Part shown: positions 23,101 through 33,869 of the stretch, one piece after another | Layout: every line of letters starts with the position of its first letter | Position numbering within the stretch: position 1 is the stretch's first letter | Assembly (NCBI GenBank): GCA_021613335.1 | Contig: JAJTWR010000314.1 | Span: 680,001 to 744,000 of the forward strand | From: Whitmania pigra | Lineage: Eukaryota; Annelida; Clitellata; Hirudinida; Haemopidae | Length of the DNA stretch: 64,000 nt | Direction: 5' to 3' | Made by a program: the position numbers and the translations under genes | The notes under the pieces: generated by a model | What the model saw: the letters and a program-made list of their open reading frames with translations, nothing else | What the model was told of the DNA's origin: nothing | Databases searched by the model: none

Positions 23101-26100
23101 AGCACCAGTTCCGTCCTCCCAAATGCTGAAATTCCTCCCCAGAACATCACAGAGCCTTCTCCGTGTTTTCTGCTAAAAAAATCATCTCTTTCTTTTCTAA
23201 GATCATGCCAGTAGTATTTATAGCCATCTGGACCATCAAGGTTGAATTTTTTTTCATCTGTGAAAATTACGCGTTCCCATCTTTCGTTGCAGCTGACCAT
23301 CTCTTTTGCCCAGAGGAGGCGTTTTTTCTTGTGATGGACTTTCAACGCTGGAGCTCGCTTTCGCATTTCGTATTTCAACTGTCCACTTGAATTAAGATAA
23401 TTGCAGACTGTCCTAACATGGACATCCAAATCCAGCTTATCTTTTAGCTGTTTACACAAATATTCCCCTTGTGAAGCCTCCCTGATGAGACGTCTCTGAA
23501 TCTGATTCGAGAGTTTTTTCGGTCTTCTGCCCTTGTACTTCTTACCATATGAGTCTGGATTATCCAAAAAACATTTGATGACAGCTCTTGACCTATTCAA
23601 CTCATTTGCAATTTTTATTATTGAATAGTTTGCTTTCCTAAGGGCTTTAACTTGTCCTCTTTCTCTTTCTGTCAAACCTGCTTTCTTCCCCATGATGAAA
23701 TTAATGTAAAAGGAAGTTTTGAATTTCATACTCCTTTATATAGCCTTCTTAATGACAATTTAATGTTTGATCTGTCCAATAAGCCCTTGAAATTGATTAA
23801 ACGAGCCCGAAACGGAATCTGTCGTAATAATATTTCCAGGCCAAAAATGGTTCATTTGCATAATTTACGGGAACCATTAACCCACATGAAAGGAAATTTT
23901 GCACGATGTTTACAAATGGTGTTTTATATAATTGCTGAAAATTTCAGCAAGATATGTTAATTTGTAAGGAAATTATCCATAAAAAGTGGGTATGTCGTAA
24001 CAATATTTCTAGCACTGTATAATTATATACAAATTTATTGTTATAATGTCATGTATTCATAGAACAATATTATAAAGTCATAAATTTATAGACATACATT
24101 TATATAAACATATACACACATATATTTATATACATTATAATTAGATTTATTTTGTTTTATTTAATGTTACACTTTTATTTAAATGATTAATTTTTAGACA
24201 TCAAACCTCAGGAAAATTTTGGTACCTTGTTCATAATTTGGACTTCATTAAAATAAAAAAAATTTGTCAATTAGTTAATAAAAAATATTACCATAAATAA
24301 TCTAATAATTTTAATAAAAATTAATTTGAAAGACCTTCGACATTGAAAGCTTCTTCAAATCTTTCTACAAAAATGCTGGGCGTGATCTCGCACCAAATGA
24401 AGTAATTGGAACATTTAAAACGCCTTACATCAACTGTTTGGCGCATCTTTTAAAAGTTACTTCCAAAAGGTAAGTGGCATCGAGCTTCGATGTGAAATGC
24501 TAACGATCAATACATGAATTTTAAAATTTCTAATTCAGAACAATTGTCAACTATTTAGTTTGGAACTGGATACAAAGCTCTTCTGTTGCAATGCCCAAAC
24601 AGTTTGTGGAAATGTCAAACACCTTTAAATCGGTACTTTCTATTCGATATTAACTAAATTAATATAAAAAATTATTATTCTACTGTACTATTATCCTCTT
24701 TCTGACGAGATAAGGTGTAATAATTGTGTGGCACCGAAATTACCTTAAGATACTTAAGAATACAAATGGATGATATAAATGTTGAAATGAGTTGGACAAA
24801 TGAAATGAAAATGATTCTCAGTTTCCAGTGCAACCTCAATTTTAACTGACAAAATCTTGAAATGTTTGCAACTCTATGTGCTATTCCTCCGTGGATTCGA
24901 AAGACAACACGAAAATACTAATACAATTTCAGCCAATCTCAAATGCCTGCATATCGTCTTGAATTGCATAAAATTAATTTCAATTTTAATCTTATTAACC
25001 TTTTACCTCCGAGCCTATTTTAAAATTCTCCAGACTCTTGAAACTAATTAGAATATATATATGTATTATTAATACCATATATTTTAACATATAATTATGT
25101 AATTTGAAATTTTCACAAACATATTTGTTATGACTATTTTCCACAAATGGAACATTTGGCTGTTCCCATCACATATGCGCATAGACTGTCGCAAGCTATC
25201 ACCAAAACAGAACTGTTTACAATACAAAGAAAAACGCCACAAAATTAAAAGGATTTTTGACTGAAATTTTAACGCATAAAATATTATTATTGGAGAGTTG
25301 CTTATGAACAAAAAAATAAATACAGATTTTCTATAAAACAAATTTCATGACCTAAATGACCAAAAATCAGGATGTTCCACAAGTGGACCTTTGGGATTTA
25401 AAAGGCTACTCTAGCCTTACGTTTCAATTATCGAGTATCAGTCTTAATAAAGGCAATAATTCTTGTGGCGGTTATACCGCGGTGTATTTGGTTTTAGGAA
25501 ATTGGTTTTTCAAGGCAAAACGTTATCCGCTGGGAAACGTGTTATAATATGATGACGGAAAATCTGGATAAAGCTGTGGGTCACCTGTACGTGATACGCC
25601 ATTTTAGTCAAACATCCAAAGAAAAGGTTACGTAAAGAAATGTACATGATTTACTATAGAGCATACTTGTATCATCATGTTTAAAATTAATAGGATATTG
25701 CTCAACAAAACATCTCCTCTAGATCATCTCCCATCTTCTTTTCTCAAAAATTGCTTCTCCATCCTAGCTTCAATCCTTTCCAAAGTCCTTTCCTTTAGCT
25801 CCGGAGTCTTCCCCTCTATCTTGAAGTTTGCACAAGTACTCTCCGTACATAAAAAGCCAAGCCGCGACCCTAGGTCTCCTTTTAATTACATACCTCTAAC
25901 CTATCCACCATATTGAAAATGCTAGAGAGGCTCACCCTTTCCAGTATTTGTCCTCATATTACTAAATTCTCCAACTTCTCTCTTTTCCAATCTACAGTCC
26001 TGATTTTTCTACAGAAATAGTAAGAAGTGGGATGGAAGGTATGGTCCGTCCCACTAGGTGCTTATATGCCATAGAAATAAACTATTATTATTTTTATTAC

Positions 26101-29100
26101 ATTATTTCATTGAAAGTTGGTAAACTGAGTCACTTTTCTCAACAATGTTGAATTAATTCGAAAATATTTTCATAACCAACAGCAACATGTATTCAAAAAC
26201 GATTTGAACATATTTATATGAACGACTGCTATAAACGACTGATTTATTGAATAAACTATCTACAGGCTCTGGATTTACTACAACGAATAAAAAGTTCTTT
26301 TAAAAGATTAATAGCACGAGAAATATGGATCACCAAAGAATCAAAAGTTGCAATGATAGCAAAGGCTGCTCAAAATTATAATTACAATGATATATTTACA
26401 CTGAATTTTAATGCATTCCTAAAATTTTAGATAGAACAAATGACAGATCGCATCGGTTATCCTGATTACATGTACGATCCAAGATTTATTGACGAAGATT
26501 TTAATGGGGTAACCATCTTAGATTCTAAATTATTGCCTAATATGTAGTCGTCAATCGTTTATTCGATAACTCCAAGTTTCGGTATGGAACATTACTTTGG
26601 GTGCACCGGGACAAAAAGGACTTGGTCTTCTGCCGATTCCCATTTAACTGGGCGGCGATAAGCGCTTTGGCTTTGCATTTGGTGCGGCTCATTAGGAATT
26701 CAAATTAAAGCTGGTCGCAATAGTTTATAGCACCATGTTGCTAAAATCACATCTTTAAAACACTAATTTAGATCAAATCGTTGAATAGGTTGATCTTAGC
26801 GGCCAGTCCTTCCTTGAAATGTTTCTTACTCTCAATATGCTGAAAGTTAAAAACTCATTGAAACTAATGAATAAGCGAGACTCGTTAGTAATTCTGTTAT
26901 TATTTATCAAATAAAGGTCTTACTCAGATTCTAGATTATCAACGTCTAACTATAGATTAAATAAATTGTTATGGATGTTCATTGAAATAATATAATTTTA
27001 TCTGATTGACTATGCACTTGTCTTACACAACAAGATACAAGTTTTCTTTGTACAGTTGACTCGACAAAATAGCTCCACGTAACTTCGATAAATTAATTTT
27101 TATGACTTGAATAGATTAACCGAGAGTGATTCCAAATTTAATTCGAAATCGGTGGTTTGAATGCTTCTATGACCATTTTGTGTTTAATTGGTAACAGGAA
27201 ATTTCATTAAGTGGAAAATTTATTGTCTAAAATATGATTAGGATTCCAGTTACTTTCTCCTTTGTTGTTTCCATACATGGACTTTTCAAGCTGCCATTTA
27301 ATATAACTAATCGATTGACCAGCAACATATGCGATATGCACTAAGAGAATCAGACACTTAGAGAATTTACCAGACACTCATGAAGTCTCGTCGGTTTCTG
27401 AGATAGTCAAATTTCTTTTGATCCTTCCTTGTGTTCCTGTGACTAATGTGACTAATTTAGATTAATTTATAATAAATAACTACAAAATTTTTATTGAGCC
27501 GTTTTGATGAATGTTTTGTTTTGACGGGATGCCCTTTGCACACATTTATTACGAAGCCGTAACATCTAACTCATTCATTTTATCACTATTACAATGTTTT
27601 CAGAAACAATAAAATAATCATTAGCTTTGCTAAAAAGATATTGTTGTTTTTAGGACGTTGTTTCCGATTACGTTGATTAATGCTCTTCAGCACGAGCCAA
27701 CGAATACAATAAGTGAAAATTCACTTTTTTTAAATGTCAATATCATGCATTGATTAATCGACATGTAATTTCTAGCATTTACTCCGGGCATATTGTCACC
27801 GCCTTATTATTCGGAATCATTCCCTATGTTAGTTCGAAAGTGTTTTATTGTATTAGTCAGTAAAAGTTTTTAATAAAATGTTGTAATTATAAAATTAATG
27901 ATTTTATGTAAAGGTACTTAAATTTTGGAGCCATTGGAAATACCATGGGACATGAGATAACACACGCATTGGGCGATATTGGTCCTCCATTTCATTAATA
28001 TTAATATTGAGCATGTTAATAAGTATAACGTATATTCAACGATGCAGGTAATCAAGTTGTTCTTAATGGTGTCACTAGAGAACTGTGGGAGGGAGAAACA
28101 AGAGGAAACTTTTTAAAAAGATCTGAATGCGTGATTAATCAGTTCGACGGAATCCCAACATCGACAGACATAAAGGTTATTGTTCTAATCTAATAAATTG
28201 TTTTACCTTAATTTTAATCAATTTCAGCTGAATGGAAATAATACAAAAGCCGAAAATATAGCTGATGCTGGTGGCTTACGTATTTCCTATATGGTGCGCT
28301 TTGATTTTGATTTTGATTATTAGTATTACTTTTACTTTTACCTAATTACCGAAATGCGGTAATTTTTACAACACTGGTAATAAAGTGATTCTAAATCTTT
28401 TAGAATTTGGTGATACGGTGTGGTCAATCAACACCTATAACAGCACCACCTTGGATTTTGCTGAAATTTGGCACATTTTTTAAAAAGCTAGATGAGTAAA
28501 TTAAATAAATAAAATTTTAGGCTTTTCATCAATTGATATCTGATATATGGGTCGTTGAACTTTGGCTTAATGCCAAAACCTCGCTATGGTCGAGAAACTG
28601 TAAGTTTAGTTCTAGAGCACCTACAAAGATTATATTTACATCAAATTAAAGATATTTGAGACTTCTATTTGGGCAAGCTTCCTGTACAATTTTATTTTTA
28701 ATTTTCGACCAATATATCAGACATCGATTGACCAACAAATCTAAAATTTGTCTTTTTTAATTTACTCATCTAGGTTAACAAATTTATCAAATTTCAGCAA
28801 AATCCTCAACACTTTTAGTTTAAGGAGTGGAGTTTGTACCTGAGCGAGTTGCGGTTGTTTTTCGGAAGAATTTTTGCGAATGTTGTTAGAAATAAAGTAC
28901 GGCTGTTATTTGTGGTTGTAGTTATTAAATATAACAAAAACAACTGCAATCCAAAAAGGTGATGTCAGATGTGTGCTGATTTGACGTGGAATGACCCTTT
29001 GTATTTAAATGATCTCCGCAAAGTTTCTAAATAAAGCATGCATTTCTTTGAACTGCTTTTGCTGAAGTTTACAACATGTTGACCATCCACAATCAACTTA

Positions 29101-30520
29101 ATAATTCAGAACGTATTTAGTTTAGTAAAAAATATTGTCTTAAAGTTATATTTCGGGAGTAGCAATGTAATATTATATTGATTGTTTTCTTTTCAAGGCT
29201 TACAAAAAATGGTTGAAGGAATATGGTGAAGAAAAACAGCTTCCTGGTATTCCTTATAATTCTGAACAGATGTTTTTTATAAGCACGGGCGTGGTACTTA
29301 ATTCGTCATATGTTAATTTAATTATACAAAATAATTTCTTTATTTAATACAAAATTTGATTTGCAGAAATACTGCAGAAGGTTCTTCAATGATACCTGGG
29401 AATATTCAGGAAGAGATGTTCATCCACCACACAGAATCAGGTATTTTTAAAATACACACATATTTTGACTTTTTGTAAAGTAGATGAATTTTTGCTTTAT
29501 AAATCGAAAAACCTTTTGCCCAATAAAAAAAATTCTGTTTGGTTTAAAAAAAAGGCACCCCAAAGCGAAACTTTTAAAAACATCAATTACCCTAAATTTT
29601 GGGTCCCTAGGCACGACAGCCAAGGGGTCCTTATGTAGTGTCAAAATTGATCCTGCACTTGCCCCACTCTCGCCGACCCTTAGTAGTACTGTAACCTTCT
29701 GAAGCATTTTTGGAACTTTTAACAGAAACTTCAGAAATTATATTAGAGAGTGCATTATTTCCGTCGGCATGCAATAATGTAAAATGGGCAAATCATGAAT
29801 TTGAAAGATATACAACAAACAATTATTAACAAATGTTAATAATTAAATTAGGGACGCATGCTTAAGTGCAGGCCAGATTTCGAACATGGCACATTTTGAC
29901 TGTTGTTGTTGCCGCCGTATGCAGGCAAACCTTGAGGCCAAAACGAAGGGCAACCTTGATGTTGATGGTTCAACATTGTTCATGGTGGGGTGAAAGAATG
30001 AGCCTTTATGAGAGTATGAAATCAATTCAAGAACAATCAAATTCGTTTCAAAATCTACATTAGTTTTCATTTATTGATTCTGATCAAAACTTCGTCGATT
30101 TAAAAAACAAGAAAATGGCTTAATAAATAGTAATTCATTTATTAATTCGTTTTATAATTAAATCATTTATTCGTTCATTCGATTCTTAAATGTCAAAAAA
30201 TACTATGCATTTAAATTATTATAACGGCCTGAATATGTTTGAAAAATGTTTAACTAATGAGGTGTTTTAAAAATAACTGTTCTAGTCATACTATATGAAA
30301 ATATCACAAATCATTTATATTCAATACAATTTTAACCTGATATCGTATATCATTTATGGATGTAATATGTAAAATATTTGATTTGATACATTAATAAGTC
30401 GTTTCAATTTACTTAAACAGGGTCGACATGTTTATGAAGAACTATAAAACCTTTTCTAAAGTCTTTAAGTGCAAGGCCAATTCAGAAATGAATCTCTCCA
30501 AGCGATGTAGAGTGTGGTGA
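20160..30520 (+). CDS. M13 (neprilysin-family) zinc metallopeptidase, copy B, 22 exons, 700 aa
   Basis: Exons: 20160-20211, 20305-20373, 20437-20475, 20618-20773, 21077-21160, 21234-21415, 21492-21668, 22338-22406, 24333-24469, 24539-24632, 25498-25626, 26266-26364, 26431-26508, 26789-26883, 27654-27712, 27776-27827, 27914-27981, 28047-28174, 28228-28293, 29198-29293, 29367-29440, 30421-30520. The exon set is the same as copy A, phase-consistent throughout, with no stops. HEITH is at 537-541, the third ligand is E598 in AENIADAGGL, and the H/R pair is in 'DVHPPHRIR'. It ends in CRVW. The Asp pair after HExxH is missing here too (HALGDIG), but the substrate motif keeps NA (NALQ). It is extended by four residues in exon 9. 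Introns are swollen by transposons yet the splice sites survive. Confidence 0.9.
20851..21028 (+). mobile_element. tRNA-derived SINE in copy B intron 4
   Basis: The head has an A-box-like GGTTAGCCGAATGGG and a B-box-like GTGTTCGAAACCC about 55 bases later, then a body ending GCGCCTCTGACGCTATGCAT and GGCGCTATATGAATGAA. Copy A has no insert at this place. This is the best-preserved SINE in the window. Confidence 0.8.
21690..22250 (+). mobile_element. L2/CR1-like LINE fragment in intron 7 of copy B
   Basis: Counterpart of the fragment at 12232-13005, with the same RT remnants (CATCTTTCTCCAACTCAACC; 'QNKLAKLVLLDPNL' and 'MQMHWLPYH'). The 3' part is rearranged or lost relative to copy A. Confidence 0.7.
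22439..24017 (-). mobile_element. Tc1-like transposon, apparently complete (1,579 bp)
   Basis: The left end reads CAGTGCTAGAAAAAATGTTA and the reverse complement of the right end CAGTGCTAGAAATATTGTTA. The inverted repeats remain similar for about 45 bases. TA dinucleotides flank it (22437-22438, 24018-24019), the mariner/Tc1 target duplication. It lies in intron 8 of M13 copy B. The homologous site in fragment C (about 38,410) is empty. Confidence 0.93.
22680..23693 (-). CDS. Tc1-like DD34E transposase, intact
   Basis: A 337-residue transposase, if started at MGKKAGLTERERGQV (23693); an in-frame Met 12 codons upstream is less likely. N-terminal paired helix-turn-helix ('NYSIIKIANELNRSRAVIKC', 'GRRPKKLS'). 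Catalytic triad: D in 'IFTDEKKFNLDGPDG', D in 'QQDNAPIH', E in 'SPDLNPIENVW', with 34 residues between the second D and E, the Tc1 spacing. No stops or frameshifts, so the element could be active. It catalyses cut-and-paste excision at the inverted repeats. Confidence 0.93.
   Translation of the reverse strand: MGKKAGLTERERGQVKALRKANYSIIKIANELNRSRAVIKCFLDNPDSYGKKYKGRRPKKLSNQIQRRLIREASQGEYLCKQLKDKLDLDVHVRTVCNYLNSSGQLKYEMRKRAPALKVHHKKKRLLWAKEMVSCNERWERVIFTDEKKFNLDGPDGYKYYWHDLRKERDDFFSRKHGEGSVMFWGGISAFGRTELVLLKERQDSQKYIKMLKDHLLPFAEAKQHEFQQDNAPIHVSKATRAFFQESNMQVMDWPACSPDLNPIENVWGLLSRSVYGNGQQYNTENELKEAIWSAWRNLDEKVIKTLIFSMKNRCIDVISKKGGMASYCDIISFSFK
25662..26090 (+). mobile_element. Non-LTR reverse-transcriptase fragment in copy B intron 11
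   Basis: Encodes 'SPLDHLPSSFLKNCF', 'SSGVFPSILKFAQVLSVHKK' and 'FNYIPLTYPP', the fingers region of an L2/CR1-type RT, then frameshifts. It ends near CTTATATGCCATAGAAATAA, resembling the L2-like 3' tail at 13,000. Not present at the matching place in copy A. Confidence 0.75.
28451..28810. mobile_element. Foldback/MITE with about 105-bp inverted repeats
   Basis: The left arm contains TTTTGCTGAAATTTG, then CTAGATGAGTAAATTAAA and TGATATCTGATATATGGGTC. The reverse complement of the right arm reads TTTTGCTGAAATTTG, CTAGATGAGTAAATTAAA and CGATGTCTGATATATTGGTC. Spacer about 150 bases. It sits in intron 19 of M13 copy B, which is 904 nt against 102 nt in copy A. Confidence 0.8.
29864..29935 (-). mobile_element. 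Truncated tRNA-derived SINE
   Basis: The reverse complement (CGGCGGCAACAACAACAGTC, TGTTCGAAATCTGGCCTGCAC in two pieces) matches the middle of the SINE at 20851 (B-box TGTTCGAAACCCAGCCTGCA). Intron 21 of M13 copy B. Confidence 0.7.
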
Positions 30521-31084
30521 TCGGGCAATCGTGGAAAAAATTTTGATTCATGATATCTTATTTAACTTACATAAATTGCTATGACTGACCAATTTAAATA
30601 TATAAAATTAAAATCCCATAAATGACGAACATTTTATGGATCATTAAATGGACTTTTAACGGAATTTAAACTATGTACAAATTTAACCCTCATCCGCTCC
30701 AAGGGGTTCTTTCTGCACTCCTCTATTTCTATAGCTACCTCTATATATCACAATATCTTCTAGGTCCTAGAATATAGGACATTATAAAAGCACCATATTT
30801 ACACGTTTACATAAAAAAAAACTTTAAAAAACTGTTGGTGTTAATTAATGCTGGAATATTTACACAAGGGATGCCTTTTGCATCTATAACAAACTTAATT
30901 CATGACGAGTCAGTAAACGTCAGTAGGTCTGACGAAAAACGGTAGGTAGGATAGGTATTTTATTTACAGTCAATTCCATAACGAGATGATTTAGACTGGT
31001 AAATAAAAATAATATGAAAAAAATAATTATATGTAATAATATTGTTTAAGCTATATTAGGTTTCTGCGATTTTTGATTGTCCAT
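30521..31084. other. Intergenic, nothing recognised
   Basis: Downstream of M13 copy B. No coding frame or repeat that I can support. Confidence 0.5.
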
Positions 31085-31601
31085 TTATATATAATGTCTA
31101 AACTTCCGAGGTCGTTGAAGCATCTGCTTCATTGTTGTCGTTCCTCTTTCTGCTGTTAGAGTTCTTCTTAGTTTTGCTTGATCTGGACATTCTAAAAGAA
31201 AATGTGTTATAGTCTCAGCCTTTTGAGGGCATGTGTTGCATTTTCCGCTGTCGTGTCTTCTTAGTTTATATAGATAATTGTTTAGGGCGCATTTCCCAAG
31301 CCTGAGTCGAGAGATCAAGATCTCCTGCTTTCTCGATAGACATTGGTATCTGCATCGTTTTTCTACTTGATCCACTATTTCATGGTAGTGTCTACTTTCA
31401 AGGCTCTCATTCCATCTGTGCTGCCATTCTTTGATGATGTTCTGATTTACAATTCTTTTAATTTCCATAGTGGATAACGGTATGATGTGTTCGATTTGTT
31501 CTTTAATGATGGCTGCTTTTGCTAATTTGTCCGCCTTTTCATTGCCTGGAAATCCTGTGCAGGAACCCAAGCTAGTGTAACGTCTCCTCCTGCCTCTTGT
31601 A

Positions 31602-33192
31602 CAGTCAGGACAGAAACCATAAAGATACCCCATTATTTTGTAATAACTCGATAAAGAAAAATTTGATTGTAGGGAAATTTTAATATGTTATGTATTTATA
31701 TATTTGTGATTATCTCTTAAATTTTCATCAAAATATGTTTGTGCATTAATTTTAAAATTCCAAAAACGTGATTTCGGGCGTCCAATAACCATAAAAGACA
31801 CTTGCAAAAATCATCGAAAAATGACTAAAAACTTTGTGAAAAAAACAGGAAAAAAGTTTATTAATATGAAATAATGTTTCCTTTATTTTCAATAACTTTA
31901 AAACATCTATTGTCCCTTGATTTTATAAGAGTTTTTAAAAAATTTCTGTCCAGTTCTTTCCAGGCACTCCTAATGGCGTTTTCCAGGTCAGATTTTGAAT
32001 GAAACTGCCTTCCATTGTTGTAAACAAATCTTGACAACATTCCCCAAACATTTTCTATAGGATTTAAGTCCGGGGAACAAGCTGGCCAACTCATAACTTT
32101 CAAATTTCTCCTCTGGAAAAATGTCTTTGTCAACTTGGAAGTGTGGATCGGGGCATTATCTTGATGGAAAATAAAATTTTCTCCATAATAATTTTCCCCA
32201 AAAGGGAACAGATGATCTTCTAAAAGTTTGATGTAATCCACAGAAGACTGTCTCCCATCCAGAAAGGCTAATTCAGTCAATCCTTCACTGGAAATTCCTC
32301 CCCAAATCATCACCGATCCTGCTCCATGATTTCGACTAAAAAAATGTTTCTTTTTCTAATCTGAGGTCATGCCAATAGAACTGATGACCATCAGGTCCAT
32401 CCAGGTTAAATTTCTTCTCATCTGAAAAAATAATATTGCCCCAACCATCTCTGTTGGAGAGCATGGTTTTGGCCCATTCCACTCTTGCCAACTTGTGATG
32501 GTTTTTAAGAGCTGAAATCTTTAATCTTTTTTCATATAATAAAATACCACTAGCTCTCAAATAACTTAACACTGTACTTTTACAAATTCTTAAATCAAGT
32601 TCATTTCTAATTTGATTTGCTGAAAATTTACCTGAAGAAGCCTTTCTTACCAGGAGTCTCTGCTGACGAATCGTCAGTTTTTTAGGTCTTCCATGATCAT
32701 TTTTTGCACCATATTCCTCAGGAGCTTTTACGTAGTTCCAGATGACTGTCTTGGATCGCTTTGAGCTCTTTGGCAATTTCCCTGATCGAATAATTTGCTT
32801 GTCTGAAGGCCTCAATCTGCCCCTTCTTGTCAGACAACTTTTTTCCTCTAGCCACTTATAAAATAGTAATTTTATAAACTTCACATCAATTTTTATATTT
32901 ATTTATTTGATTATAGTCCGTTGCATAACTGAGATGATTTGGACTTTCACATCAATTTTTAACTTTCTTTGGGTTTATATATTGATAATATTTGCATAAT
33001 GTGCATTTTGGTTGCATAACTATGACAAATTTCAAGTTTTATTGGGAATAAGTAAGAATGTCCTTTATCGTTTTCAAACGGCCATAAAATGCTATTTTGC
33101 ATATTTTACAAGATCAGCTTGTTAAATTTGAACTTATATTTAACGAGTTATCACAAAAATATGGGGTGTCCTTAAGGTTTCTGTCCGCACTG
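31602..33192 (-). mobile_element. Tc1-like transposon (1,591 bp) nested in a LINE
   Basis: Ends: CAGTCAGGACAGAAACCATA and, reverse complemented, CAGTGCGGACAGAAACCTTA, similar for about 50 bases. TA target duplications at 31600-31601 and 33193-33194. The family is related to, but distinct from, the element at 22439. Confidence 0.92.
31861..32884 (-). pseudogene. Tc1-like transposase with few lesions
   Basis: N-terminal part 32884-32336 and C-terminal part 32313-31861 are in different frames. D1 is in 'IFSDEKKFNLDGPDG', D2 in 'HQDNAPIH', E in 'SPDLNPIENVW' (34-residue spacing). The frame breaks within a run of seven A (plus strand 32338-32344), where six would keep it open. A second one-base shift lies near 32754-32765, between helices of the DNA-binding domain. 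The expected start codon reads GTG. Probably inactive but young. Confidence 0.88.
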
Positions 33193-33869
33193 TATATCCG
33201 AAATTAGAGATAGAATTCTATGAACGACATTGTCGGTATAGGCATTGTTTCTGCCCTCTAGACTTCCGATTGAGCCTAGAGAATCACTCAGAATAAAAAT
33301 CTCGAGTTTCGAAGATTGTTGCTTGAGAAATTGGAGACATAAATCTATTGCAGCCATTTCGGTCGAGCATATGCTACTGTGAGATGAAATTCTGATGCTT
33401 ATTTCCTTTTTGATTTTTGGTATGTATATTCCTATTCCCGCCCTATCTTCAATTTTTGATGCATCTGTGTAGCAGATAAAAGACTTTTGATTGTTTTTTT
33501 TTTGTAAAAGATTTAGACTATATTTTTAATTTTGAATTGCTTATAATTCGTTGGGCGTTAATGCATTGCACAAAGAATTTCTGATATATGCTTATAGAAG
33601 CATGTTGCAAAACAGATAAGTTAATCATTGCATTGTCCGGCTCACCAATAAAGAGTTGTCAACTTGAATTTAGATGAATTTAATTGATGACAACTATAAT
33701 AAACCTGTGGAGTTTTGTACAAATTTATGTATTTTCGTCATAATTATTTAATTATTTGTTACTCATAATTATTTTTGGGGTTAGAGTTTTCACTGTGAGA
33801 CAATCTTTTTTCAGCACTGGCTCAGATAGAGATTTGGTTGGTGTGGTTTAACATTTTAGTAGTCAAACA

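Larger units (their letters stand above)
31085..33520 (-). pseudogene. LINE RNase H/C-terminal remnant split by a Tc1 element
   Basis: Right part (33500-33195, minus): 'FICYTDASKIEDRAGIGIYI', 'ICSTEMAAIDLC' and 'IFILSDSLGSIGSL', the YTDxS, E and SDS motifs of an RNase H domain. Left part (31599-31085): 'GNEKADKLAKAA' (the last RNase H motif), then the zinc-finger-like tail 'CNTCPQKAETITHFLLECP' of Jockey/I-type LINEs. The left part has its own frameshift before GNEKAD. The Tc1 at 31602-33192 divides the domain. Confidence 0.85.
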
